Origin: Desulfuromusa sp.
Lineage (GTDB): Bacteria > Desulfobacterota > Desulfuromonadia > Desulfuromonadales > Geopsychrobacteraceae
Length of the DNA stretch: 8,027 nt
NCBI GenBank assembly: GCA_029934095.1
Contig: JAOZMV010000057.1
Coordinates: 1-8,027, forward strand
Reading direction: 5' to 3'
Below the pieces are notes generated by a model that saw only the letters and a program-made list of their open reading frames with translations, did no database searches and was not told where the DNA came from. Below are positions 1 through 7,851 of this stretch, in pieces. Made by a program: the position numbers and the translations under genes. Every line of letters begins with the position of its first letter. Within the stretch, counting starts at the first letter, position 1.

Positions 1-404
1 TCGCCCTTGATCTTGATCGGACCCCCGAAGATTTTTCCACTCAGAAAGATTTAAATGATGAACTGAATTACCGACAACTCTCCGCTCTGGTCAAAAAACT
101 GGAGCGGGAAGGTTACGATGCCACCCACCAGAGAGTTGATATGCACAACCGTCTGGCGAAGCCCTTCACCTGTTTGATTATGGGGTTCCTGGGGGTTCCT
201 TTTGCTCTGAAGAGAGGGCGAAACAGCAATATTGCCATGGGAGTTGGGATCAGTTTGGGGATTGGAGTGACCTATTTTATTATCCAATCGCTGGTCACGG
301 CCTTTGGTTATGCAAATGCTCTACCACCAGTGGTTGCGGCCTGGTCGGCAAATTTTATTTTTTTACTCCTGGGGGTATGGTTACTCCTGAGTGTGAAGGA
401 ATAG
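1..404 (+). CDS. lptG: LptG-type permease of the LPS export ABC transporter, 3' end only
   Basis: C-terminal 133 residues of a YjgP/YjgQ-family permease; the 5' end lies left of the window and the frame is read from base 3. In this family LptF and LptG form the inner-membrane part of the LptB2FGC transporter, which extracts lipopolysaccharide and pushes it to the outer membrane. The visible part starts in the end of the periplasmic domain, followed by the family landmarks ELNYRQL and VDMHNRLAKPF (a helix entering the membrane), then PFAL and three hydrophobic segments: about 148-215 (first helix), 225-305 and 320-395. The product ends LLSVKE at a TAG. LptF is the alternative, but the L-x-YRQL/GYD/VD-x-H-x-RLA pattern fits LptG well. 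lptF would normally be expected just upstream, outside the window. The gene is convergent with ahcY and the stem-loop at 424-451 follows it. Confidence 0.88.
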   Translation, partial: ALDLDRTPEDFSTQKDLNDELNYRQLSALVKKLEREGYDATHQRVDMHNRLAKPFTCLIMGFLGVPFALKRGRNSNIAMGVGISLGIGVTYFIIQSLVTAFGYANALPPVVAAWSANFIFLLLGVWLLLSVKE

Positions 405-423
405 ACAACGTGAAAACTCGAAT

Positions 424-451
424 GCGGGAGCATCAAAAATGATGCTCCCGC
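424..451. terminator. Perfect 12-bp stem-loop between convergent lptG and ahcY
   Basis: GCGGGAGCATCA at 424-435 is exactly complementary to TGATGCTCCCGC at 440-451, with an AAAA loop. It sits 20 bp after the lptG stop and 28 bp after the ahcY stop (on the other strand), so a shared bidirectional terminator is the natural reading. The flanks are atypical: eight A residues follow on the + strand (452-459), so neither transcript has a clean U-run directly after the stem. The ahcY transcript meets UUUU only about seven bases beyond it. Confidence 0.7.
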
Positions 452-479
452 AAAAAAAACTTTCTCACTGCTAACTATC

Positions 480-1919
480 TCAATATCTATAGGTATCCGG
501 TTTATAAGGTCCTGAAGCTGGCACACCCAGATATTTTGACTGTTCATCTGTCAACACCGTCAGTTTAGCCCCCAGTTTATCCAGATGTAACCGCGCCACT
601 TTTTCATCTAATGTTTTTGGCAACACGTAGACCTTTTTTTCATAATTATCAGAATTATTAAACAACTCAATCTGAGCCATAACCTGATTGGTAAACGAAG
701 CGGACATGACAAAGCTCGGATGGCCGGTTGCACAACCCAGGTTCAATAAACGCCCTTCAGCTAATACAATAACCCCGTGGCCATCCTCGAAAATCCAGCG
801 ATCCACTTGTGGCTTGATATTTTCCCTCGTCACAGAAGAATCTCTCTCGACCGCAATCATCTCTATTTCGTTATCAAAGTGACCGATATTCCCAACGATG
901 GCATTATTTTTCATCTGCCGCATATGTTCTAAAGTAATGACATCTTTATTACCTGTAGTCGTCACGTAAATATCGGCATAATCAAGTACGTCTTCAACCC
1001 GCTTCACCTCATAACCTTCCATCAGTGCCTGCAAAGCACAGATCGGGTCAATTTCAGTCACAATCACCCGTGCACCTTGTCCACGTAGCGACTGACAGCA
1101 CCCCTTACCAACATCACCGTAGCCACAGACCACCGCAACTTTCCCCGAAATCATCACATCGGTCGCACGCATGATGCCATCAACCAGAGAATGACGACAG
1201 CCGTAGACATTATCAAATTTCGACTTGGTCACCGCATCATTGACATTCATCGCCGGAAACAACAAGCTGCCATCTGCTGCCATCTGGTAAAGACGATGAA
1301 CACCCGTCGTCGTCTCCTCCGTGACCCCTTTAATCGAAGCTGCTGTCTGGACCCATCTGCCCGGGTTTACGGTAATTGATTTTTCCAGGGTCTTAACCAG
1401 CTCATACCAGTCCTCAGGATCTTCAACTGAGACTTCAGGAACAGTCGATTCTTCCCATTCATTCCCCTTCAAAACAAACATCGTGGCATCGCCACCATCA
1501 TCGAGGATCATATTCGGATATTCCCCATCGGGCCAGGTCAATGCCTGTTCGGTACACCACCAATATTCTTCCAGAGTCTCCCCCTTCCAGGCATAAACCG
1601 GAACTCCCTGGGGAGAGGCGACTGTCCCCTCCGGGCCAATGGCAACAGCGGCGGCCGCATGATCCTGAGTGGAAAAAATATTACAGGAGCACCAACGGAC
1701 TTTCGCCCCCAATTCGAGCAAGGCTTCAATCAGAACCGCCGTCTGGATAGTCATATGTAGAGAACCGGTAATCCGTGCCCCCTGCAATGGATATTGCCCG
1801 GCATACTCTTCGCGCAAGGACATCAACCCTGGCATTTCTTCCTGAGCAAGCAGAATTTCTTTACGACCCCATTCTGAAAGAGAAAGATCTTTCACTTTAA
1901 AATCACTAAAATTTGACAA
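480..1919 (-). CDS. ahcY: S-adenosylhomocysteine hydrolase (adenosylhomocysteinase)
   Basis: Cytosolic NAD+-dependent enzyme that reversibly splits S-adenosylhomocysteine into homocysteine and adenosine, relieving product inhibition of methyltransferases. The product has 479 residues, the long bacterial form: compared with the roughly 430-residue animal enzyme it carries an insert of about 40 residues near 150-192, before the [14 protein letters not shown] motif. Visible family landmarks are LHMTIQTA (His55), DDGGD (140-144), [13 protein letters not shown] (Asn227, Lys232, Asp236, Asn237), Cys241, the Rossmann loop GYGDVGKG (266-273), GNIGHFD (343-349), GHPSFVMS (399-406) and the C-terminal KPDTYRY that reaches the neighbouring subunit's NAD site. 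The start is TTG (1917-1919), supported by a strong RBS and by the family-like N-terminus [22 protein letters not shown] (the first residues; Met from TTG). It lies 73 bp downstream of the glycosyltransferase gene on the same strand; a weak promoter in that gap (minus-strand TTGTTT at 1991-1986, TAAATA at 1967-1962) is possible. No SAH riboswitch was recognised. Confidence 0.97.
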   Translation of the reverse strand: MSNFSDFKVKDLSLSEWGRKEILLAQEEMPGLMSLREEYAGQYPLQGARITGSLHMTIQTAVLIEALLELGAKVRWCSCNIFSTQDHAAAAVAIGPEGTVASPQGVPVYAWKGETLEEYWWCTEQALTWPDGEYPNMILDDGGDATMFVLKGNEWEESTVPEVSVEDPEDWYELVKTLEKSITVNPGRWVQTAASIKGVTEETTTGVHRLYQMAADGSLLFPAMNVNDAVTKSKFDNVYGCRHSLVDGIMRATDVMISGKVAVVCGYGDVGKGCCQSLRGQGARVIVTEIDPICALQALMEGYEVKRVEDVLDYADIYVTTTGNKDVITLEHMRQMKNNAIVGNIGHFDNEIEMIAVERDSSVTRENIKPQVDRWIFEDGHGVIVLAEGRLLNLGCATGHPSFVMSASFTNQVMAQIELFNNSDNYEKKVYVLPKTLDEKVARLHLDKLGAKLTVLTDEQSKYLGVPASGPYKPDTYRY

Positions 1920-1928
1920 TTTATTTTT

Positions 1929-1935
1929 CTCCTTT
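1929..1935 (-). promoter_or_regulatory. Ribosome binding site fixing the TTG start of ahcY
   Basis: On the minus strand AAAGGAG lies nine bases before TTG 1919-1917. No ATG or GTG in frame near this position would keep the conserved N-terminal block, so this site supports a genuine TTG initiator. Confidence 0.8.
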
Positions 1936-1992
1936 GTTAAAATCCAAATTCACGAAGCGTTTATTTAGCATGATTTGCCAAGTATAAACAAG

Positions 1993-3060
1993 TTACACGA
2001 CCCTCTTCTTTTCCACTCTGGAGAGCCATAGAGATGTCAGCTCAAACCAGCTTCGCAACAAGATGGTTGCCGCCAATCGACCAAGCAAATTTCTGCTTAA
2101 AAAATCATAAACTGGCTCAAAAAAATTAAGCCATTTCAGACTGCCTGTTCCAACCGGAAGACCTTGACGGAAGGCACACCGTGCATCAACAGCAAAGAAC
2201 AATTGCCAGGCATGGGTGCGGATATAGCAGCCTGCCTGCCACCAGATCCTCCATCGTTCCTTGACCGGCAGTTCATTCAACAGTTTCCTGATTAACTGAA
2301 AGAAAGGGAGCAGCAGGAGTTTTTCGCTATTTAGTTGTTGCCGATATACGCCGGGGGCCATGGTAAAAAAATGGTTCCAGCCGATGGTTCGGAAACACAT
2401 GATCAAAGACCCCAATAACTGCCTCTGCCAGAGCCCCTCCGTTTCAAAGCGGCGTGCCGAAGTACTGATTTCAGCAGGGAGCAGTTGCCACTGCCCGACT
2501 GAGCGTAAACGCTCTGCAAAATCGGTATCCTCCATGGCGGGAAGATTTTCACAAAAGCTGCCAACCTGCTCCAGCAAGCTGCGATGGAGGAAGAAACCCT
2601 GATCACCATGGATGGTTTCCGGTCGTCCCAGGCGGGCTTTCCATTCATAAAAATAATACCCTCCCGAAAGGGAGTGATCCTGCCGGCGAAATTTTAGGGC
2701 AAAATGTCCTGCGATATTTTCACTTCCGGTGCTGGACAGATGATCCAATCCCTTTCTCAGAGCCAACGGATCAGTAAAGCGGCTATCGATATGAAGAAAC
2801 AACAACCATTCTCCCGTCGCAGCCTCCACAGCAGAATTTAGTTGGCGACCACGTCCTGCCGAGCTCTGAATGATTTTAAGAGCGGCCCAATCAGGATCTT
2901 GCGATTGGAGCCATTCCAAACTACCATCGGTTGAACCACCATCACAAATCACCAATTCCAGATTGATATCCTGCTGGCAGCTCAAATCTGCAAAAAAACC
3001 TGGTAATTGCGAACATTCATTGAGAATCGGAACAATGAGAGTGAGTTGCACTTTTTCCAT
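1993..3060 (-). CDS. Family 2 glycosyltransferase, TIGR04283-like, with a long C-terminal extension
   Basis: Probable GT-A fold glycosyltransferase that transfers a sugar from a nucleotide donor; the acceptor is unknown. Motifs, numbered from the chosen ATG (355 residues): LIVPILNE (8-15), ICDGGSTDGS (38-47), GRGRQLNSA (69-77), the acidic HID metal-site equivalent (90-92), HGDQGFFLHR (151-160), AMEDTDFAERLR (175-186) and SARRFETEGLW (201-211). The GDQ/MED/SARR series is characteristic of the group named radical-SAM/selenodomain-associated transferase 2. Members I know are about 220-230 residues, so roughly 140 Trp- and Leu-rich residues at the C-terminus are extra and unassigned; they may bind the membrane. 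Start: a GTG at 3072 would add MTDK, but GGTGA at 3073-3069 lies eight bases before ATG 3060, so I prefer the ATG. The gene is divergent from eno and upstream of ahcY on the same strand. No selenium or radical-SAM partner is visible, so the family name should not be read as a function. Confidence 0.85.
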   Translation of the reverse strand: MEKVQLTLIVPILNECSQLPGFFADLSCQQDINLELVICDGGSTDGSLEWLQSQDPDWAALKIIQSSAGRGRQLNSAVEAATGEWLLFLHIDSRFTDPLALRKGLDHLSSTGSENIAGHFALKFRRQDHSLSGGYYFYEWKARLGRPETIHGDQGFFLHRSLLEQVGSFCENLPAMEDTDFAERLRSVGQWQLLPAEISTSARRFETEGLWQRQLLGSLIMCFRTIGWNHFFTMAPGVYRQQLNSEKLLLLPFFQLIRKLLNELPVKERWRIWWQAGCYIRTHAWQLFFAVDARCAFRQGLPVGTGSLKWLNFFEPVYDFLSRNLLGRLAATILLRSWFELTSLWLSRVEKKRVV

Positions 3061-3068
3061 TTTATCAG

Positions 3069-3073
3069 TCACC
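3069..3073 (-). promoter_or_regulatory. Probable RBS of the glycosyltransferase gene (selects ATG 3060)
   Basis: Minus-strand GGTGA is spaced eight bases from ATG 3060-3058. It overlaps the competing GTG codon at 3072-3070, which has only GGGA, spaced very closely, in front of it. Confidence 0.5.
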
Positions 3074-3092
3074 GTCCCGGCTGAAAAAACCG

Positions 3093-3120
3093 TTCATATC
3101 AATCCAACGTATGCTATAAA
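3093..3120 (+). promoter_or_regulatory. Candidate sigma70 promoter of eno (extended -10)
   Basis: TTCATA at 3093-3098 and TATAAA at 3115-3120 are 16 bp apart, and the -10 is preceded by TGC (3112-3114), the TGn extension that makes up for a weak -35. Transcription would start near 3127, giving an enolase leader of about 75 bases containing the hairpin at 3145-3165. Called by eye only. Confidence 0.5.
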
Positions 3121-3144
3121 GTAACTATATTTTATCTTTCGTCT

Positions 3145-3165
3145 GTCCTGGCCTGTCGTCAGGAC
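3145..3165 (+). other. Hairpin in the eno leader
   Basis: GTCCTG (3145-3150) pairs with CAGGAC (3160-3165). The stem extends inward by a G-T and a C-G pair to leave the five-base loop CTGTC. It is 38 bp before the eno start codon and has no following U-run that would mark it as a terminator (CTTTTT appears only at 3171-3176, after an unpaired stretch). Possible roles are mRNA stability, attenuation or an operator; none is shown. Confidence 0.45.
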
Positions 3166-3184
3166 GATAACTTTTTACACCTGA

Positions 3185-4486
<1,302 letters not shown>

Positions 4487-4508
4487 CACGACATAAACTC
4501 AGAAAACA

Positions 4509-4542
4509 GTTCGGGGGATGGAATCAATTCCATCCCCCGAAC
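4509..4542. terminator. Bidirectional terminator between eno and the convergent cluster
   Basis: The arm at 4509-4524 (GTTCGGGGGATGGAAT) is a perfect 16-bp complement of 4527-4542; the tip folds as a TCAA tetraloop closed by an A-T pair. It is followed by TTTAT on the + strand, and by TGTTTTCT when read on the minus strand, so it can serve both eno and the gene ending at 4547. Confidence 0.88.
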
Positions 4543-4546
4543 TTTA

Positions 4547-4954
4547 TCACACCGGGTAGAGCAGATAACTGCTGCTCTTTTTTTCCCGTTTCAACTTTCC
4601 ATTATCAGCCATTTCTTTAATCAACTTCTGCAGCTGTTTTTTGTTGGTAGCGGCAAACAGCGGGTAGAGGTCGGTCTGTTTGATTCCCGCCTGTTTGGTT
4701 ACCTCTTCCAGAATGGTCTTTTCTAGAGTTGTCGGATCTGTTCTCTTCTGAGCAACGGTTTCAGGGCTGCTTCCAGAGTCAAACACTGTCATTTGAGGAG
4801 CAGCTGCGGGTTGCTTTTCCGTTTCTTGAGCCGGCACATTATGCGCTGCAGCAAGTTCCTGTTCAGCATGAATCTCCCGTTCTATGGAGATTATTTTCTG
4901 ATAAAAATAGAAACCAGCGCCAACAACCAACAACAGAATAATAAACCAGAACAT
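4547..4954 (-). CDS. Small membrane-anchored protein with a probable winged-helix C-terminus
   Basis: Function unknown; I do not recognise a named family. The product has 135 residues. Residues 1-18 (MFWFIILLLVVGAGFYFY) are one hydrophobic segment followed by the basic QK, so the bulk is probably cytoplasmic with the N-terminus outside, although a periplasmic tail is not excluded. Residues about 22-36 are charged and could form a short coiled coil. Residues 37-75 are a low-complexity Ala/Pro/Gln linker. Residues 76-135 read as a small winged-helix fold: TLEKTILEEV, a second helix TDLYPLF, a recognition-like helix NKKQLQKLIKEMADNG, then a basic wing KLKREKKSSSYLLYPV. The start is ATG 4954, because GGAGG sits five bases upstream; the longer frame's TTG at 4966 overlaps that RBS. 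The gene is last in the minus-strand cluster, 167 bp after the zinc-ribbon gene with the palindromic element between, and it ends at the shared terminator. Confidence 0.78.
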   Translation of the reverse strand: MFWFIILLLVVGAGFYFYQKIISIEREIHAEQELAAAHNVPAQETEKQPAAAPQMTVFDSGSSPETVAQKRTDPTTLEKTILEEVTKQAGIKQTDLYPLFAATNKKQLQKLIKEMADNGKLKREKKSSSYLLYPV

Positions 4955-4959
4955 GCAAG

Positions 4960-4964
4960 CCTCC
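4960..4964 (-). promoter_or_regulatory. RBS selecting ATG 4954
   Basis: Minus-strand GGAGG is five bases before the ATG. It shows that the open frame upstream to TTG 4966 is not translated as part of this protein. Confidence 0.8.
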
Positions 4965-4993
4965 AAATCAGTTTGTGATGGTATCGTGAAAAG

Positions 4994-5084
4994 TCCGCCC
5001 TACGGTGTTACAAAAATTTTTCAGGATCTTGACCTAGCATATGTAGGTCTTCACCCCCGAAAAAATTCTGCGCCTTGTAGGACG
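4994..5084. repeat. About 90-bp imperfect palindrome in the intergenic gap (MITE/REP-like or structured RNA)
   Basis: The element is centred on CATATG at 5038-5043. Inner arms GACCTA (5031-5036) and TAGGTC (5044-5049) are perfect. Further out, AAAAATTTTT (5012-5021) faces AAAAAATT (5060-5067), and CCTAC (4999-5003) faces GTAGG (5077-5081) at symmetric distances; outermost, GTCC (4993-4996) faces the GGAC of GTAGGACG (5077-5084). A run of seven T follows on the + strand (5085-5091). No long open reading frame runs through it. It fills most of the gap between two minus-strand genes, and in their transcript would form a long interrupted hairpin flanked by A7 and UUUU, so it could also attenuate or process the message. 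Confidence 0.65.
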
Positions 5085-5121
5085 TTTTTTTACTTAGCCA
5101 TCTCTTCTCTTTGCGATTACC

Positions 5122-5418
5122 TCAATTTGTATTTTCATCATCCCGATTAAACCAGCGTTCAAACCAGTTCCGATGATCTTTCGCGGCCAGGATTTTTAAA
5201 TCATTTGGCCCCAGCCAGATCCCCCCACAATCGGGGCAACAATCCATAGGGACACCATGGAAGGTCATCGGTTCAATAATCATACCACACTTCGGACAAC
5301 GTCCCAGACAGGCTTTCGCCATTGCTGTCTGTTTCATCCTGGCCAGATCTTCCTGTTCTTTTTTGTGAAAATATTCATTTTCCAGCGCCTCTTCACGATC
5401 TTTCCAAGCATCTGACAT
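5122..5418 (-). CDS. Small zf-TFIIB-type zinc-ribbon protein
   Basis: The product has 98 residues and its biochemical role is unknown. The N-terminal half (MSDAWKDREEALENEYFHKKEQEDLARMK, first 29 residues) is a highly charged probable helix. The C-terminal half is a zinc ribbon, CPKCG at 41-45 and CPDCGGIWLG at 61-70; the CxxCGGIWL signature is typical of the zf-TFIIB domain (PF13453). The cysteines at 41, 44, 61 and 64 are the expected zinc ligands; Cys37 and Cys60 are extra. A short WFERWF tail follows. Such ribbons often mediate nucleic-acid or protein contacts, but no partner is established here. The start is ATG 5418, with GGGAGG six bases upstream; the longer open frame from TTG 5448 runs through that RBS. 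The gene is 49 bp downstream of the Cas6-like gene on the same strand and probably co-transcribed with it. Confidence 0.85.
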   Translation of the reverse strand: MSDAWKDREEALENEYFHKKEQEDLARMKQTAMAKACLGRCPKCGMIIEPMTFHGVPMDCCPDCGGIWLGPNDLKILAAKDHRNWFERWFNRDDENTN

Positions 5419-5424
5419 CAGCGA

Positions 5425-5430
5425 CCTCCC
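5425..5430 (-). promoter_or_regulatory. RBS selecting ATG 5418
   Basis: Minus-strand GGGAGG is six bases before the ATG of the zinc-ribbon gene. It excludes the longer frame that begins at TTG 5448. Confidence 0.8.
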
Positions 5431-5467
5431 ATCTTCACAATCCATCAAAAGAGAACTCTCCCCCCAT

Positions 5468-6421
5468 TCAACTATAATTCAAACCATATTGTCCAGCCCC
5501 GTAAGCGGCACTCTTGCCGAAGTTGAACAGCGTGCCAAGCTGTAGAATCCAGATCAACTCAGATATTTCAACCCCGGCAACGGTTAAGCAGCCCAACAAA
5601 CCACCCAGATTTTGTTCTCCCTGCTCCCTTTTCAGGGTACGCCAATCCTTCCAGTGCAGTCCATTTTCAAGTAATTCTACCCGATTTGCCAGAGAAATTA
5701 AACCGGCCGGATTATCAACCAGTTCAATCCCGGCACAACCGGCTAGCAGTGCTGTGACCCGGCGCAAAAGGTAAGGAAATATATCGATGAATCCAGCTTT
5801 AAACAGCGGCTTACCCTGACGCAGCAAACGTAATGGACTGATAATTTCAAGTTGGATTGAATCGGCCAGAAAGGGCTGTCGCTCCAGCCACCAGGATAAA
5901 TTACTGACCGGTGGAGTCAGCGCATCAAGCTGCTTGCCAGCACACCAAAGCATTGACTGTATCCCGCTGCCATCTTCCGCCTCAACCCCTTCCAGAATAA
6001 ACTGTCCGGAGTTATGATAGAGCCCCCGGGTCCCCAAATGCTGCAGCAAACAAACAAAAGGGTCAATCGCATTGATTCCAGAGCCAATAAAAAGAACCGG
6101 GAGAATAATTCTCTGTTTCGGCTCAATCAGTCCGTATTGCGAAATATCAGGAGAGAAAACTAATGCCGGAGCCGGTTTTTGAATCTGTCGCTGTAAAATT
6201 GGATCATCGGGAGGGTCGGGTTGTAAAAGTTGTTTCAGTTGGCCGGAAAAGTTTTTCCCCAGTGGCTCAGAAAAAGTTTTTAATGCCAGCAATAACTCGC
6301 GCCGAAGCTGCAACAACCCGAGAAACGGCAAGTTGAAATAATTACTTATTTCAAGGTGAAAATAGAGTTTTACATATTCTACCTGTTTCAACTCTGCCGG
6401 AAATGGCGCACAATAACCCAC
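5468..6421 (-). CDS. Stand-alone Cas6-like RAMP-superfamily protein
   Basis: Resembles the family described as CRISPR pre-crRNA processing endoribonuclease RAMP protein Cas6 (PF10040). The product has 317 residues. The C-terminal third carries the match: LEIISPLRLLRQGKPL (191-206), a helical PYLLRRVTALLAG (216-228), GLHWKDWRTLKREQG (254-268), NLGGLLGCLTVAG (271-283) and the glycine-rich RAMP loop LGTLFNFGKSAAYGAGQYGL (295-314). The N-terminal part (VEYVKLYFHLEI at 14-25, then a helix) and the middle are weakly conserved, and I cannot assign a catalytic histidine with confidence. Cas6 enzymes cut repeat RNA to make crRNAs, but no array or other cas gene is visible, so this may act in trans on a distant array or have another RNA-related role. 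The start is GTG 6421, supported by GGAGG five bases upstream. It is the first gene of the minus-strand cluster and divergent from tgt. Confidence 0.75.
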   Translation of the reverse strand: MGYCAPFPAELKQVEYVKLYFHLEISNYFNLPFLGLLQLRRELLLALKTFSEPLGKNFSGQLKQLLQPDPPDDPILQRQIQKPAPALVFSPDISQYGLIEPKQRIILPVLFIGSGINAIDPFVCLLQHLGTRGLYHNSGQFILEGVEAEDGSGIQSMLWCAGKQLDALTPPVSNLSWWLERQPFLADSIQLEIISPLRLLRQGKPLFKAGFIDIFPYLLRRVTALLAGCAGIELVDNPAGLISLANRVELLENGLHWKDWRTLKREQGEQNLGGLLGCLTVAGVEISELIWILQLGTLFNFGKSAAYGAGQYGLNYS

Positions 6422-6426
6422 TGAAA

Positions 6427-6431
6427 CCTCC
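6427..6431 (-). promoter_or_regulatory. RBS fixing the GTG start of the Cas6-like gene
   Basis: Minus-strand GGAGG is five bases before GTG 6421-6419, an optimal arrangement. Confidence 0.8.
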
Positions 6432-6438
6432 GATAAGA

Positions 6439-6467
6439 TTGCACCTTGAGTGAGATTTTGCTATATC
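6439..6467 (+). promoter_or_regulatory. Candidate promoter of tgt
   Basis: TTGCAC (6439-6444) and TATATC (6462-6467) are 17 bp apart, and TGC immediately precedes the -10 as an extended element. Transcription would start near 6474, directly at the hairpin 6477-6511. On the opposite strand TGCTATAGG (6526-6518) with TTGTTC 15 bp further upstream (6546-6541) is a weaker candidate for the Cas6-like gene. Both were called by eye. Confidence 0.4.
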
Positions 6468-6476
6468 CTGTTCTTA

Positions 6477-6511
6477 AACCCGAATCAGTGGAGATTTAAC
6501 CAGTTCGGGTT
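6477..6511. other. Inverted repeat in the divergent tgt/cas6-like promoter region
   Basis: AACCCGAA (6477-6484) is a perfect complement of TTCGGGTT (6504-6511), separated by 19 bases; TTAA flanks lengthen the match with one bulged A. It would form a hairpin at the very start of the tgt leader, or act as a protein-binding dyad between divergent genes. The right arm is 36 bp before the tgt start codon. Confidence 0.5.
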
Positions 6512-6547
6512 AACATCCTATAGCACCCCCAAAGGGAGAACAACTGA

Positions 6548-7660
<1,113 letters not shown>

Positions 7661-7851
7661 TTACTAATTGAGAAGCGATCCTTTTCTCCTTCTATGATTT
7701 GGATAAGCTGGTGCTATGCTGCGAACAATTCTGACTATATTTAAATATTGGCAGGGTGGTCAAAAACACCAGAGATAAGTAAAGTATCTCCCGAACTTCG
7801 AACCTGATCAGATCTGTAAGCGGCTACATGGGTGAACAAAAACTTCTTTGT
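7661..7851. other. Gene-free gap between convergent tgt and the Sel1-repeat gene
   Basis: Only open frames under about 20 codons without an RBS are seen in 191 bp. A weak GAGAA/TTCTC stem at 7670-7688 follows the tgt stop without a clear U-run. AACAAA (7835-7840) and TTTGTT (7847-7852) form an AT-rich 6-bp inverted repeat next to the Sel1 gene's stop. The stretch 7791-7830 (containing CTTCGAACCTGATCAGATCT) has no feature I can name. Confidence 0.6.
7772..7790 (-). terminator. Weak candidate terminator of the Sel1-repeat gene
   Basis: On the minus strand GAGATA (7790-7785) and TATCTC (7777-7772) form a 6-bp stem with a 7-base loop, followed after TGGTG by TTTTT (7766-7762). The stem is short and the U-run displaced, so this is tentative. 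Confidence 0.3.

Noticed and set aside
141..404. Separate 87-residue membrane protein starting at ATG 141
   Set aside because: It is in frame with, and continuous with, the LptG reading frame that is open from base 3; ATG 141 is an internal methionine in the VDMHNRLAKPF motif.
1920..1992. SAH riboswitch upstream of ahcY
   Set aside because: The 73-bp gap is AT-rich and lacks the GC-rich conserved core expected of that riboswitch; only an RBS and a weak promoter candidate are visible.
4729..4978. Plus-strand open frames over the winged-helix gene
   Set aside because: The minus-strand frame has an RBS, a transmembrane segment and a folded-domain pattern; the plus-strand frames have none of these.
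5468..6421. CRISPR array beside the Cas6-like gene
   Set aside because: No set of regularly spaced direct repeats was seen on either side of the gene or elsewhere in the window.
6477..6547. preQ1 riboswitch in the tgt leader
   Set aside because: A hairpin is present, but there is no A-rich tail with a pseudoknot pairing to the loop (at most three bases match), and tgt is not its usual target.
7791..7830. tRNA remnant or attachment site suggested by CTTCGAACC
   Set aside because: The T-loop-like string has no matching T-stem, acceptor stem or anticodon arm around it, and no integrase is present.
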